Source: Rhodobacterales bacterium HKCCA1288
Lineage (GTDB): Bacteria > Pseudomonadota > Alphaproteobacteria > Rhodobacterales > Rhodobacteraceae
Reading direction: 5' to 3'
DNA: 64,000 bases
NCBI GenBank assembly: GCA_015693905.1
Contig: CP065161.1
Coordinates: 620,001 to 684,000 of the forward strand
The number at the start of each line of letters is the position of its first letter. Within the stretch, counting starts at the first letter, position 1. Below, piece by piece: positions 35,998 to 45,653 of the stretch. Both the position numbers and the translations under genes were made by a program. The notes under the pieces were generated by a model, which was not told the DNA's origin, made no database searches, and saw only the letters and a list, made by a program, of their open reading frames with translations.

Positions 35998-37017
35998 ATG
36001 AATTTAAAAGAATTGGCATCATCGCTTGGGCTGTCTCAAACCACAGTCAGCCGTGCCTTGAATGGCTATCCCGAGGTGAACCCTGAAACCCGCGCCCGTG
36101 TCGAGGCTGCGGCGCGCGCGGCGAATTATCAACCCAATTCCCGCGCCCGCCGCTTAGCTACAGGGCGCGCGATGACCATCGGCCATGTGATCACGCATAC
36201 GGGCGAAACTGAAATGGTAAACCCGATTTTTGCAGATTTTCTTGCAGGTGCAGGCGAGGTTTATGCCCGCGAAGGATATGACCTGCTTTTGTCTATCGTG
36301 CATGAGGGGGCCGCCGAACGCGCCTATCGCCAGATGGCAGCGAATGGCTCGGTTGATGGGGTGATGGTGCAAGGCCCCCGCCAAGAAGACCCGCGCATTG
36401 CGCTGCTACAGGAATTGGGGCTGCCGTTTTTGGTGCATGGCCGCACGGGGGATGCGCGTGGCTATAACTGGCTAGATATTGCCAATTTGCGGGCCTTTCG
36501 CCGTGCGACCGAATTCTTGTTGGATTTGGGGCATAGCCGCATCGCCCTGATCAATGGCCAAGAGGCGATGGATTTCGCCGCCCGCCGCCGCCGCGGATAT
36601 GAAGAGGCGCTGCGCGCGCGCGGCATCACCCCTGACGCAAGCCTGATGTATGCCGATGTCATGACCGAAGGCTATGGCCACCGCGCCGCGGCACAATTGC
36701 TTGACCGGGAAAACCGCCCCACCGCCTTTTTGGTGTCATCGGTGATTTCTGCCATTGGGGTGCGCCAAGCGGCATGGGAGCGCGGGCTACAACTGGGCCG
36801 CGATGTCTCGATCATCACCCATGATGATGTGCTTTCCTATCTCAACAATGATGCCGAAGGCCCCGCATTTACCTCAACCCGCAGTTCAATTCGTTTGGCG
36901 GGGCGGCGCTGTGCAGAAATTTTGATCGAAAGGATCAAACAGCCTGACGCGCCCTTTGTGCATGAATTATGGGAGGCTGAATTGATGGTCGGGCGCTCGA
37001 CTGGCCCTGCACCATAA
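35998..37017 (+). CDS. aglR: LacI-family transcriptional regulator of the agl genes
   Basis: 339 residues. The N-terminal LacI helix-turn-helix is intact (MNLKELASSLGLSQTTVSRALNGYPEVN) with the hinge ANYQPNSRARRLATGRA. The effector domain follows: TIGHVITHTGE, LDIANLRAFRRATEFLLDLGHSRIALI and SIITHDDVLSYL. The start at 35998 is preceded by AAGGAAGGAGGGAGG. It is the probable repressor binding AGCGCT palindromes on both sides of its promoter, with an alpha-glucoside or derivative as inducer. Likely co-transcribed with bgl and glk. Confidence 0.9.
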   Translation: MNLKELASSLGLSQTTVSRALNGYPEVNPETRARVEAAARAANYQPNSRARRLATGRAMTIGHVITHTGETEMVNPIFADFLAGAGEVYAREGYDLLLSIVHEGAAERAYRQMAANGSVDGVMVQGPRQEDPRIALLQELGLPFLVHGRTGDARGYNWLDIANLRAFRRATEFLLDLGHSRIALINGQEAMDFAARRRRGYEEALRARGITPDASLMYADVMTEGYGHRAAAQLLDRENRPTAFLVSSVISAIGVRQAAWERGLQLGRDVSIITHDDVLSYLNNDAEGPAFTSTRSSIRLAGRRCAEILIERIKQPDAPFVHELWEAELMVGRSTGPAP

Positions 37018-37062
37018 CGCCTGTCTCTGCCCGCACTGCTTTAACCCCGCTGCCGCATTTCA

Positions 37063-38406
37063 ATGAGTTCTCTCACCATGACCACCCCCACCCTTCCCGC
37101 GCGGTCGGATTTTCCGCAAGATTTTCTGCTTGGTGTCGCCACATCGGCCTATCAAATCGAAGGCCACGCTCAGGGTGGCGCGGGCCAGACCCATTGGGAT
37201 ACATTCGCCGCTACGGGCAATAACGTCACCCGCGCTGAAAATGGCGCGCTTGCCTGCGATCACCTGAACCGATGGGAAGACGACCTTGACCTGATCCGTG
37301 ATCTTGGCGCCGATATATATCGCTTCTCGCTGTCATGGGCGCGGATCATGCCCGAGGGGCGCGGCGTGGTGAATAAGGCGGGCTTGGATTTCTATGATCG
37401 TTTGATTGACGGGATGTTGGCGCGCGGGCTGCGCCCTGCAGCCACGCTGTATCATTGGGAATTGCCCTCGGCCCTCGCGGATCAAGGCGGTTGGGTGAAT
37501 GGCGATATGCCAAACTGGTTTGCCGATTACACCGAGATTGTGATGGCACGCCTTGGCGACAGGCTGTGGTCGGTCGCCCCCATTAACGAGCCGTGGTGCG
37601 TCTCATGGCTATCGCATTTCGAGGGGCATCATGCGCCCGGTCTGCGCGATATTCGCGCCGCAGCCCGCGCTATGCACCATGTCCTCTCCTCGCATGGCCG
37701 CGCGATTGAGGTGATGCGCGCGCGTGGCATGTGCAATCTGGGTGCCGTGTGCAATTTTGAGGCCGCCCTGCCCGCCGATGAAAGCCCCGCATCAAAGGCC
37801 GCCGCCGCGCGTTACGATGCGATCTATAACCAATTCTTCCTGTCAGGCCTGTTTCATGGCCGCTATCCAGATCTGGTGCTTGAGGGGTTAGAGCAACATC
37901 TTCCCCAGAATTACCAAGACGATTTTGCCCATATCACCGCCCCGCTCGATTGGTTGGGGCTGAATTACTACACCTGCAAACGCCTGACCGCAGGATGTGG
38001 AATTTGGCCGAATTACCAAGGCGTTGAGGGGCCATTGCCCAAAACCCAAATGGGCTGGGAAGTTTACCCCGAGGGGTTGCATCTTTTCCTGACCCATACG
38101 GCGAAAACCTACACGGGCGACCTGCCGCTTTATGTGACCGAAAACGGCATGGCGAATGACGATACGCCCGAACAGCCAGATGTGGCGCGCATCACCTATC
38201 TTGATGCCCATATGCGCGCCTGTTTGCGCGCGATTGAGGATGGCGCACCTTTGAAAGGCTATATCGCGTGGTCGCTGATGGATAATTACGAATGGGCCTT
38301 TGGGTATGAAAAACGCTTTGGCCTTGTCCATGTTGATTTCGACAGCTTGCAAAGACGACCAAAAGCGTCTTATCACGCGCTCGCACAGGGCTGGCGCGCG
38401 GGCTAA
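37063..38406 (+). CDS. bglA: Beta-glucosidase (GH1)
   Basis: 447 residues. Glycoside hydrolase family 1: early FLLGVATSAYQIEG, the acid/base NEPW, and the nucleophile in YVTENGMAND, with AWSLMDNYEWAFGYEKRFGLVHVDF at the end. No signal peptide, so it acts in the cytoplasm on imported beta-glucosides (cellobiose-type). It is 45 bases after aglR and 15 before glk, so it is probably under AglR. Confidence 0.94.
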   Translation: MSSLTMTTPTLPARSDFPQDFLLGVATSAYQIEGHAQGGAGQTHWDTFAATGNNVTRAENGALACDHLNRWEDDLDLIRDLGADIYRFSLSWARIMPEGRGVVNKAGLDFYDRLIDGMLARGLRPAATLYHWELPSALADQGGWVNGDMPNWFADYTEIVMARLGDRLWSVAPINEPWCVSWLSHFEGHHAPGLRDIRAAARAMHHVLSSHGRAIEVMRARGMCNLGAVCNFEAALPADESPASKAAAARYDAIYNQFFLSGLFHGRYPDLVLEGLEQHLPQNYQDDFAHITAPLDWLGLNYYTCKRLTAGCGIWPNYQGVEGPLPKTQMGWEVYPEGLHLFLTHTAKTYTGDLPLYVTENGMANDDTPEQPDVARITYLDAHMRACLRAIEDGAPLKGYIAWSLMDNYEWAFGYEKRFGLVHVDFDSLQRRPKASYHALAQGWRAG

Positions 38407-38421
38407 ATAAGGCAGGACAGG

Positions 38422-39372
38422 ATGACATCTTCCCCCGATTTGGATTTGGTCGCAGATATCGGCGGCACCAACACCCGCGTGGCTTTGGCGCGCGCGGGCG
38501 TCATTGACCGCGACAGCATCCGCCGCTTTGCCAATAAAGACGCCGCTGATTTGCGCGAGATATTGGCGCAATTCATGGAGCAGGCGGGCCTCCGTTCTGG
38601 CGCGCTCTCGGGCATTTGCGTGGCCGCCGCAGGCCCCGTGCGCGATGGCGTGGCCAAAATGACCAATTTGGATTGGCATATTGACCGCGCGATGTTGGCT
38701 GATGTCTCGGGCGCATCACGCGTGGCTGTGCTCAATGATCTACAGGCGCAAGGCTATGCGATTGGCCATATTTCCGATACGGAATTGCGTGTAATCCTGC
38801 CCCATGATCCCGCCTCTGCCCATGCGGCGAAATTGGTCATCGGGCTTGGCACGGGGTTTAACGCCGCCGCCGTATTTGACGGGCCGCGGGGCCGCGTGGT
38901 GCCCCCTTCGGAATCGGGCCATATCACCCTGCCCACCCCTGATGACCAAACCCGCGATCTTGCCCGCTTCTTAGCCGAAAAGCATGGCTTCGCCGCAGTC
39001 GAGGAAGTTCTCTCGGGGCGTGGGATCAGCCATGTTCACGCCTTTTTGCACGGGATTGCTCAGCCCGCCCAACAGATCATGGATGCGCTTGAGCAAGATG
39101 ATGCCAAGGCCCGCGCTACTGCTGCGCTCGTTGCACAGGTTCTGGGAAATGTCGCAGGGGATCTGGCCTTGGTGAACCTGCCTTTTGGTGGGGTCTATCT
39201 GATTGGCGGCGTCTCGCGCGCCCTTGCCCCCTATTTGATGCAATTCGGATTTGCCGAGGCCTTTGCGAATAAAGGCCGCTTTGGCCCGTTTATGGCGCAA
39301 TTCGGGGTCAGTGTGGTGGAAGATGATTTTGCCGCGCTCACAGGCTGCGCGCAGGCCTTGATCGAGCTTTAG
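38422..39372 (+). CDS. glk: Glucokinase
   Basis: 316 residues. ATP-dependent hexokinase of the bacterial Glk type (not ROK): LVADIGGTNTRVALA near the start, DLQAQGYAIG, LVIGLGTGFNAA, PPSESGHITLP and the C-terminal GGVYLIGGVSRAL. It phosphorylates glucose released by AglA and BglA, sending it to glucose 6-phosphate and the Entner-Doudoroff pathway. Overlaps the convergent putR end by four bases. Confidence 0.94.
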   Translation: MTSSPDLDLVADIGGTNTRVALARAGVIDRDSIRRFANKDAADLREILAQFMEQAGLRSGALSGICVAAAGPVRDGVAKMTNLDWHIDRAMLADVSGASRVAVLNDLQAQGYAIGHISDTELRVILPHDPASAHAAKLVIGLGTGFNAAAVFDGPRGRVVPPSESGHITLPTPDDQTRDLARFLAEKHGFAAVEEVLSGRGISHVHAFLHGIAQPAQQIMDALEQDDAKARATAALVAQVLGNVAGDLALVNLPFGGVYLIGGVSRALAPYLMQFGFAEAFANKGRFGPFMAQFGVSVVEDDFAALTGCAQALIEL

Positions 39373-39842
39373 AACGCGCGGTCTTTCACGGCCTGCATAG
39401 AGACATGTGTCGAGGTTGAGGCGACATGCGGCAGGGCGGATATGACCTCGCCCAACACGCGGCGATAGGCGCCCATATCGCGGCAGCGCACCTTGACCAA
39501 ATAATCAAACGCCCCCGCAATCATGTGGCATTCTTCGATTTCGGGCACGGCAATGGTGGCTTTGTTAAAGGCTGCCAATGCCGCCTCGCGCGTGTCGGAC
39601 AATTTCACCTCAACAAAAGCCACATGTTCGCGGTCAAGCTTTACGGGATCAAGTTCCGCGCGGTAGCCACGAATATAGCCTTCCTGCTCAAGACGGCGCA
39701 GACGCACTTGGGTTGGGCTTTTCGACAGCCCCACGCGATCCGCCAATTCCGTGACGGAAATTCGGCCATCTTCTGAGACTTCCTTCAGAATCTTCCGATC
39801 AAACCCATCAATTTGCCCGCGTTCTGGCGATTTTGATACCAT
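39369..39842 (-). CDS. putR: Lrp/AsnC-family regulator divergent from putA
   Basis: 157 residues. N-terminal winged helix-turn-helix (ILKEVSEDGRISVTELADRVGLSKSPTQVRLRRLEQEGYIRGY), then the RAM ligand-binding domain (about 70-157: AFVEVKLSDTREAAL, ECHMIAGAFDYLVKVRCRDMGAYRR). Lrp-type PutR proteins next to putA activate proline use in alphaproteobacteria; here the divergent arrangement and the repeat at 39876-39916 support that. Start set at 39842. Confidence 0.88.
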   Translation of the reverse strand: MVSKSPERGQIDGFDRKILKEVSEDGRISVTELADRVGLSKSPTQVRLRRLEQEGYIRGYRAELDPVKLDREHVAFVEVKLSDTREAALAAFNKATIAVPEIEECHMIAGAFDYLVKVRCRDMGAYRRVLGEVISALPHVASTSTHVSMQAVKDRAF

Positions 39843-39875
39843 CAGACCCACCCTTTTCCTGTTTAATCAATTTAT

Positions 39876-39916
39876 TTTCCCGCCAAACTACAAAGTCAAG
39901 GCGGATTTCCCGCCAA
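39876..39916. promoter_or_regulatory. Direct repeat in the putR-putA promoter region
   Basis: TTTCCCGCCAA occurs twice (39876-39886 and 39906-39916), 30 bases start to start, about three helical turns, so both copies face the same side of the DNA. Inverted GGCGG lies between. Such phasing suits an Lrp-type oligomer, probably PutR. Inferred. Confidence 0.6.
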
Positions 39917-39961
39917 TATCTTCGTATTGTAATTCATCTTCATTTTACCCCTGGTGTCCAC

Positions 39962-42900
39962 ATGACCGACCTTTCTGTGCTGCGCGATGCGATCCGTGAC
40001 GATCACTTGGCCGATGAGGCTGCTATTCTCGACCGCTTAATAAAATCGCATGGCCCCGATCAGGCGACGCGCACAGCCGCTAAGGCGCGCGCAACCCGCT
40101 TGGTCACATCCATCCGCAATGACGCGGACGCAGGGTTGATGGAGGTGTTTTTGGCCGAATATGGCCTCTCAACCCGCGAAGGCATTGCACTGATGTGTTT
40201 GGCAGAGGCGTTGTTACGCGTGCCAGATGCGACCACGATTGATGCTTTGATCGAAGATAAAATTGCCCCTTCAGCCTGGGGCGAGCATTTGGGAAAATCC
40301 TCCTCCTCGCTTGTAAACGCATCCACTTGGGCGCTGATGCTGACGGGGCGCGTTTTGCAAGACGGCGAAGGCATGGATCGCGTGTTGCGCGGGGCCTTGC
40401 GCCGTTTGGGCGAACCTGTGATCCGCACAGCCGTGGCGCGCGCCATGCGCGAGATGGGGCGGCAATTCGTGTTGGGGCAAACCATGCCAGACGCGATGGC
40501 CCGCGCCGCCAAGCAAGAGGCAAAGGGATATAGCTATTCCTATGATATGTTGGGCGAGGCGGCGATGACCATGGCCGACGCGGATGCCTTTTTTGCCTCT
40601 TACAAAACGGCCATTGCCAAGATCACGCCGCGCTGTAACGCTGGGGATATCCGCAGCAACCCTGGAATTTCGATCAAACTCTCGGCGCTGCATCCGCGCT
40701 ATGAGGTGGCACAAAAAGATCGTGTTATGTCCGAACTTGTGCCGCGCGTTTTGGAATTGGCCCTTAATGCGCGTCAGGGCGGGATGGGTCTTAACATTGA
40801 TGCCGAAGAAGCAAATCGTCTTGATCTGTCGCTTGATGTAATTGAGGCGGTCTTGGCTGATCCACGCCTTGCAGGATGGGACGGGTTTGGTGTTGTGGTG
40901 CAGGGCTATGGCCTGCGTGCAGGCGCGGTGATTGACTGGCTTTACGCCCTTGCCACCAAACTTGATCGCAAGATCATGCTGCGTCTGGTCAAAGGCGCCT
41001 ATTGGGACACCGAGGTGAAATTGGCGCAGGTTGAAGGGCTATCTGGCTTTCCTGTCTATACACGAAAATCCGCCACCGATGTGGCCTATCTGTGTTTGGC
41101 CAAAAAGCTGCTGGGTCTGACGGATCGCATCTATCCGCAATTTGCCACCCATAACGCCCATTCTGTGGCGGCCATTATCGAAATGGCAACAGACCCTACC
41201 CTTTTTGAATTCCAACGCCTGCATGGGATGGGCGAGGCGCTGCATGATCTGGTGCTGAAGGGTAACGCCACGCGCTGCCGCATCTATGCGCCTGTGGGGG
41301 CGCATAGGGATCTTTTGGCCTATCTCGTGCGCCGCTTATTGGAGAATGGCGCAAATTCTTCCTTCGTGAACCAAATCATGGATGAAAACACGCCACCTGA
41401 GGTGGTCGCAGCCTGCCCCTTTGAACGGCTCGAAGGCGCAGGGCCAAATCTTGCTGTGCGCCACCCAAGCGCGCTTTTTGCGCCCGAGCGCGCAAATTCA
41501 CGCGGGTTCGACCTTAGCGATCCTGTCACCTTGGCCGAGCTAGACGCGGCGCGCGCGCCATTTCGAACGCATCAGTGGCAGGCAGGCCCTATTTTGGCCA
41601 AACCTGCGACAGGGGCCGATGACATCACCCAAACCTGCCCTGCCGATCCCACCGACATCGTGGGCCGTGTTACCGAGGCCGCCGCAGGTGATATCGAGAC
41701 TGCACTGACATCTGCGCAGGCTTGGGACGCACCTGCCGCAGAACGCCGCGCCTGCCTTGAACGGGCCGCCGACCTTTATGAAGCGCATCATGCCGAATTA
41801 TTTGCGCTTCTGGCCCGCGAGGCGGGCAAAAGCCCAGCCGATGCAGTGGCCGAACTGCGTGAGGCGGTGGATTTCTTACGCTACTACGCGGCCCATGCGC
41901 CGCTTTTGCAGCAGCCCGCGCGCGGGGTGTTTACCTGTATCAGCCCATGGAATTTCCCCTTGGCCATTTTCACAGGGCAAATCGCTGCCGCGCTTGCGGC
42001 GGGAAATGGCGTTTTGGCAAAGCCCGCTGAGACAACCACCCTCATCGGTGCGCGGGCCGTGGAATTGCTCCATGCCGCAGGCGTGCCACGTGGCGCCCTG
42101 CAATTTTTGCCAGGGCAAGGGGCCAAGGTCGGGGCGGCCCTTGTCAGCGATGCGCGTGTTGCGGGCGTGTGCTTTACGGGATCAACGGCAACTGCCCAAG
42201 GGATCAACCGCGCCATGGCGGCCCATCTGCACCCCGCAGCCCCTTTGATTGCAGAGACAGGCGGCCTGAATGCCATGATCGTGGACAGCACAGCCCTGCC
42301 CGAACAGGCCGTGCGCGACATTGTCGCCTCGGCCTTTCAATCAGCGGGTCAGCGTTGCTCGGCCCTGCGGTTGCTCTATGTACAAGAAGATATCGCAGAG
42401 GGCCTGTTACAGATGTTGCAGGGCGCGATGGAGGAACTCTCCCTCTCCCACCCATGGAACATATCCTGCGATGTGGCCCCCGTGATCACGGCAAGCGCGG
42501 CGGCAGAGATCAATGCCTATGTCCAACAGGCCCAGAGAGAGGGGCGTTTGATCAAACAGATCACCCCGCCCAGCACGGGCCATTATGTGGGGCCTGCCTT
42601 GATCTCATTGCCCGGTGGGATCAACGACCTTGAGCGCGAAGTCTTTGGCCCTGTCTTGCATGTGGCCACTTATAAGGCCCGCGATCTTGCGCGGGTTGTG
42701 GCGGATGTGAATGCAAAGGGCTATGGCCTGACCTTTGGGATGCACAGCCGCATTGATGACCGCATCGCCGAGGTGGCGAGCCAGATCAAGGTTGGCAATC
42801 TCTACATCAACCGCAACCAAATCGGTGCCATTGTGGGCAGTCAGCCCTTTGGGGGCGAGGGTCTGTCTGGCACAGGGCCAAAGGCGGGCGGGCCGCACTA

Positions 42901-43444
42901 TTTGCCGCGCTTTACGACCCCCGACCTCGCAGCAGAAGGCCCAATGGGCGATGCGCCCCCCTGTGATGAGGCCAAAGTGACCCGCGCCCTGGCAGCACTT
43001 GCGCACCCCTCTGACAGGCCCCTTTCCCAAACAGAAATGCCTGGGCCTACAGGTGAATCAAACCTCTTGTCACGCTATGCGCGCGGGCGGGTTCTGTGTC
43101 TTGGGCCAACGGCGGAAGCGGCCATGATGCAGGCGCAAATGGCCAAAGAGGCAGGCTGCACCGCCCTTGCGATTGCGCCCGGTGTTGGCGCGCATGGAGT
43201 TGAAGGGCTACTTCCTGCTGACATGCTGCGCAGTCTCACGGGGTTTGATGCCGTGATCTTATGGGCAGACCCCGAAGAGGCCCGCCCCTATCGCGCGGCT
43301 TTGGCTGCGCGCGAGGGCGCCTTGATCCCGCTGATTTGCGAGAGCGACCCTAAACCGCGCCTGATCCTTGAGCGGCATATCTGCATTGACACCACGGCGG
43401 CGGGCGGCAATGCGCGGCTTCTGGCAGCGGCAGGTGAGGCTTAG
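39962..43444 (+). CDS. putA: Bifunctional proline dehydrogenase/L-glutamate-gamma-semialdehyde dehydrogenase
   Basis: 1160 residues. It oxidises proline to glutamate in two steps, channelling the intermediate. The N-terminal PRODH barrel (about 120-460: LGEAAMTMADADAFFASY, SIKLSALHPRYE, LRLVKGAYWDTE, FATHNAHSVAAI, RRLLENGANSSFVNQI) is followed by an aldehyde dehydrogenase domain (about 530-1000) with AETGGLNAMIVD and the catalytic Cys in GQRCSALR. There is no N-terminal ribbon-helix-helix domain, so it does not regulate itself as E. coli PutA does; PutR does that. The start at 39962 is preferred to a longer frame. The C-terminal 150 residues are a short extra tail, seen in this subgroup. Confidence 0.95.
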   Translation: MTDLSVLRDAIRDDHLADEAAILDRLIKSHGPDQATRTAAKARATRLVTSIRNDADAGLMEVFLAEYGLSTREGIALMCLAEALLRVPDATTIDALIEDKIAPSAWGEHLGKSSSSLVNASTWALMLTGRVLQDGEGMDRVLRGALRRLGEPVIRTAVARAMREMGRQFVLGQTMPDAMARAAKQEAKGYSYSYDMLGEAAMTMADADAFFASYKTAIAKITPRCNAGDIRSNPGISIKLSALHPRYEVAQKDRVMSELVPRVLELALNARQGGMGLNIDAEEANRLDLSLDVIEAVLADPRLAGWDGFGVVVQGYGLRAGAVIDWLYALATKLDRKIMLRLVKGAYWDTEVKLAQVEGLSGFPVYTRKSATDVAYLCLAKKLLGLTDRIYPQFATHNAHSVAAIIEMATDPTLFEFQRLHGMGEALHDLVLKGNATRCRIYAPVGAHRDLLAYLVRRLLENGANSSFVNQIMDENTPPEVVAACPFERLEGAGPNLAVRHPSALFAPERANSRGFDLSDPVTLAELDAARAPFRTHQWQAGPILAKPATGADDITQTCPADPTDIVGRVTEAAAGDIETALTSAQAWDAPAAERRACLERAADLYEAHHAELFALLAREAGKSPADAVAELREAVDFLRYYAAHAPLLQQPARGVFTCISPWNFPLAIFTGQIAAALAAGNGVLAKPAETTTLIGARAVELLHAAGVPRGALQFLPGQGAKVGAALVSDARVAGVCFTGSTATAQGINRAMAAHLHPAAPLIAETGGLNAMIVDSTALPEQAVRDIVASAFQSAGQRCSALRLLYVQEDIAEGLLQMLQGAMEELSLSHPWNISCDVAPVITASAAAEINAYVQQAQREGRLIKQITPPSTGHYVGPALISLPGGINDLEREVFGPVLHVATYKARDLARVVADVNAKGYGLTFGMHSRIDDRIAEVASQIKVGNLYINRNQIGAIVGSQPFGGEGLSGTGPKAGGPHYLPRFTTPDLAAEGPMGDAPPCDEAKVTRALAALAHPSDRPLSQTEMPGPTGESNLLSRYARGRVLCLGPTAEAAMMQAQMAKEAGCTALAIAPGVGAHGVEGLLPADMLRSLTGFDAVILWADPEEARPYRAALAAREGALIPLICESDPKPRLILERHICIDTTAAGGNARLLAAAGEA

Positions 43445-44166
43445 ATCGCCAACCCCACGGCACGGCCAATTAGGGATGTGGCTACCATTGCCAACACGCC
43501 CCAGAACATAACACGGAATGCGGCGCGCCCTTTGGGGGCGCCGCCCGCCTGCGCACCAAGCGCCCCAAGCGTGCCAAGGGCCGCCAATGTGGCCGCCCCC
43601 ACCCAAATCTCCACCTGATCATGCGGGGCCACGACCCCCATCAGCAACGGCACCAAAGCACCGCCTGCAAATGTCGCGGCAGACACCACCCCTGCCTCTA
43701 CAGGCTTGGGCGGCGAAAGATCAGTCAGCCCAATCTCATCGCGCAAATGTGCGCCAAGCGCGTCTTTGCGGGTCAATTCGCGCGCCACCTCATCGGCCAA
43801 CTGCTCCGACAAGCCGCGTTGACGATAGATCGCCGCCAATTCGGCCAATTCGCCCGCTGGGTTCAATTTCAACTCGCGCTTTTCGCGCTCGACATCGGCG
43901 CGCTCAACATCGGCTTGGCTTGAGACGGAAACATATTCCCCCGCTGCCATCGACATCGCCCCTGCAACCATGCCTGCAATCCCCGACAAGAGGATCGTGC
44001 CTTGATCCGCACCGCCCGCAGCAACCCCCACGATCAATGACGCTGTCGACAAAATCCCATCATTCGCCCCCATCACCGCCGCGCGCAACCATCCTGAGCG
44101 TTGCGACAAATGCGGTTCCTCATGGGCCGAGGGGACATTGTGGGTATCAGGTCGGTGTTCAGCCAT
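43441..44166 (-). CDS. VIT1/CCC1 family transporter
   Basis: 241 residues. The family transports iron or manganese. It has the opening LRAAVMGANDGILSTASLIVGVAAGGA, a second helix with GAMSMAAGEYVSVSSQADVERADVE, a cytoplasmic helical segment (about 85-150) rich in charged residues, and three more helices. The start at 44166 overlaps the flavoprotein stop by eight bases, and the gene overlaps putA convergently by four. Iron or manganese specificity is not predictable here. Confidence 0.88.
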   Translation of the reverse strand: MAEHRPDTHNVPSAHEEPHLSQRSGWLRAAVMGANDGILSTASLIVGVAAGGADQGTILLSGIAGMVAGAMSMAAGEYVSVSSQADVERADVEREKRELKLNPAGELAELAAIYRQRGLSEQLADEVARELTRKDALGAHLRDEIGLTDLSPPKPVEAGVVSAATFAGGALVPLLMGVVAPHDQVEIWVGAATLAALGTLGALGAQAGGAPKGRAAFRVMFWGVLAMVATSLIGRAVGLAI

Positions 44167-45574
44167 AATTGGGCAATCCCATTTTTCCTGGGTTAAAAAT
44201 ATTTTGCGGATCAATCCCGCGCTTGATTGTGGCCATGACCTCCATCGCTTCTGGCCCCAATTCGCGGATCAGATAGGCGGCTTTGCCTTGGCCGATGCCA
44301 TGCTCACCTGTGCAGGTGCCCTCCATCGCAATCGCCATATCATTCAGCCATGCAACAAACCCTTCGGCCATCTCAACCTCGGCAGGACTGTCCGTGTCGA
44401 TCAACATCAGCACATGGAAATTTCCATCGCCCACATGGCCCACAACGGGGGCGATCATGCCCAATTCTGACGCACGCGTCTGTGCCTTTGTCACAGCCTC
44501 GGCCAGACGGCTGACGGGCACGCAAATATCGGTGGAAATCCCCTTTGCCCCAGGGCGCAGGGCCAAACCCGCCCAATAGGCATCATGGCGCGCTTGCCAC
44601 AGTTGATTGCGCTCCTCCTCAAGGGTGGTTGCGGCAAAACCCGTGCCGCCAAAATCAGCTGCAATCTCGCCAAAACTTGCCGCATCCTCGGCCACGCCTG
44701 TCTCACTGCCATGAAATTCCAATAACAAAAGCGGCGTTTCTGGCAGGGCCAGTTTGGAATAACGATTAACGGCCTCAACCATCAGCTTGTCGAGCAATTC
44801 AATGCGCGCCACGGGCAATCCATATTGCACAGTCGCAATGACACATTCGCAGGCAGCCTCGACCGAAGGGAACGAACAGGTCGCCGCAGAAATGGCCGCA
44901 GGGATACCGCGCAGACGCAAGGTTAACTCGGTGATCAGGCCAAGCGTGCCTTCAGAGCCGATCATCAGATGGGTCAAATCATACCCTGCCGAAGATTTCC
45001 GCGCCCGCGCGGCGGTTTTTACAATCTCCCCCGATGGCAAAACCGCCTTCAGCCCAAGGATATTTTCCTTCATCGTGCCGTAGCGCACGGCATTCGTGCC
45101 GCTTGCCCCCGTGCCCGCCATACCGCCAAGCGTTGCATCTGCTCCTGGATCCACAGGAAAGAACAGCCCCGTGTCGCGCAAATGCATGTTCAACGCCTTA
45201 CGCGTGACACCTGGCTCAATCACGACATCCATATCCTCGGCACTGACCCGAAGAATGCGGTTCATCTGACTGAAATCAATACAAATTCCCCCTGCGGACG
45301 CATTCACATGCCCCTCAAGGGATGAGCCTGCCCCAAAGGGGATCACAGGCACATGATGACGCGCGCATAGACGCACAACATCTTGGACTTCCTCGGTCGA
45401 TTGCACAAACACCACAGCATCAGGCGCTTGGGTGCGCAGCCATGTGGTGGTGTGGCCATGCTGTTCGCGCAAGGCGGCACTGGTCGCAAGCCGCGCCCCA
45501 AATTGCCCTGCAAGCGCCTCGATTACGGCGGCAATGCCATGCTCATTGCGCGGAAGATCTAAAATTTCAGCCAT
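44159..45574 (-). CDS. FAD-linked oxidase, D-lactate dehydrogenase (cytochrome)/GlcD type
   Basis: 471 residues. A vanillyl-alcohol-oxidase-fold flavoprotein: the PP-type FAD-binding domain at about 40-220 (VIPFGAGSSLEGHVNA, PGADATLGGMAGTGASGTNAVRYG, SSAGYDLTHLMIGSEGTLG) and the C-terminal oxidase domain with GHVGDGNFHVL and CTGEHGIGQGKAAYL. It probably oxidises D-lactate or a similar 2-hydroxyacid and passes electrons to the respiratory chain. Glycolate oxidase subunit GlcD is the alternative, but no GlcE/F neighbours are present. Confidence 0.88.
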   Translation of the reverse strand: MAEILDLPRNEHGIAAVIEALAGQFGARLATSAALREQHGHTTTWLRTQAPDAVVFVQSTEEVQDVVRLCARHHVPVIPFGAGSSLEGHVNASAGGICIDFSQMNRILRVSAEDMDVVIEPGVTRKALNMHLRDTGLFFPVDPGADATLGGMAGTGASGTNAVRYGTMKENILGLKAVLPSGEIVKTAARARKSSAGYDLTHLMIGSEGTLGLITELTLRLRGIPAAISAATCSFPSVEAACECVIATVQYGLPVARIELLDKLMVEAVNRYSKLALPETPLLLLEFHGSETGVAEDAASFGEIAADFGGTGFAATTLEEERNQLWQARHDAYWAGLALRPGAKGISTDICVPVSRLAEAVTKAQTRASELGMIAPVVGHVGDGNFHVLMLIDTDSPAEVEMAEGFVAWLNDMAIAMEGTCTGEHGIGQGKAAYLIRELGPEAMEVMATIKRGIDPQNIFNPGKMGLPNYG

Positions 45575-45628
45575 GGTGATGCACTTTCTCTGTTGCTGCC
45601 TTTATGTTTAGCGACAGCCGCATAGAAG

Positions 45629-45649
45629 AAAAAGGGGGCGCGCGCCCTC
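45629..45649 (-). terminator. Possible terminator after the M32 carboxypeptidase gene
   Basis: On the minus strand the palindrome GGGCGCGCGCCC is followed by CC and TTTTTCTTC, five bases after the stop codon region. The stem is short (four to five bp with a small loop), so termination is likely but leaky. Confidence 0.45.
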
Positions 45650-45653
45650 GGGG

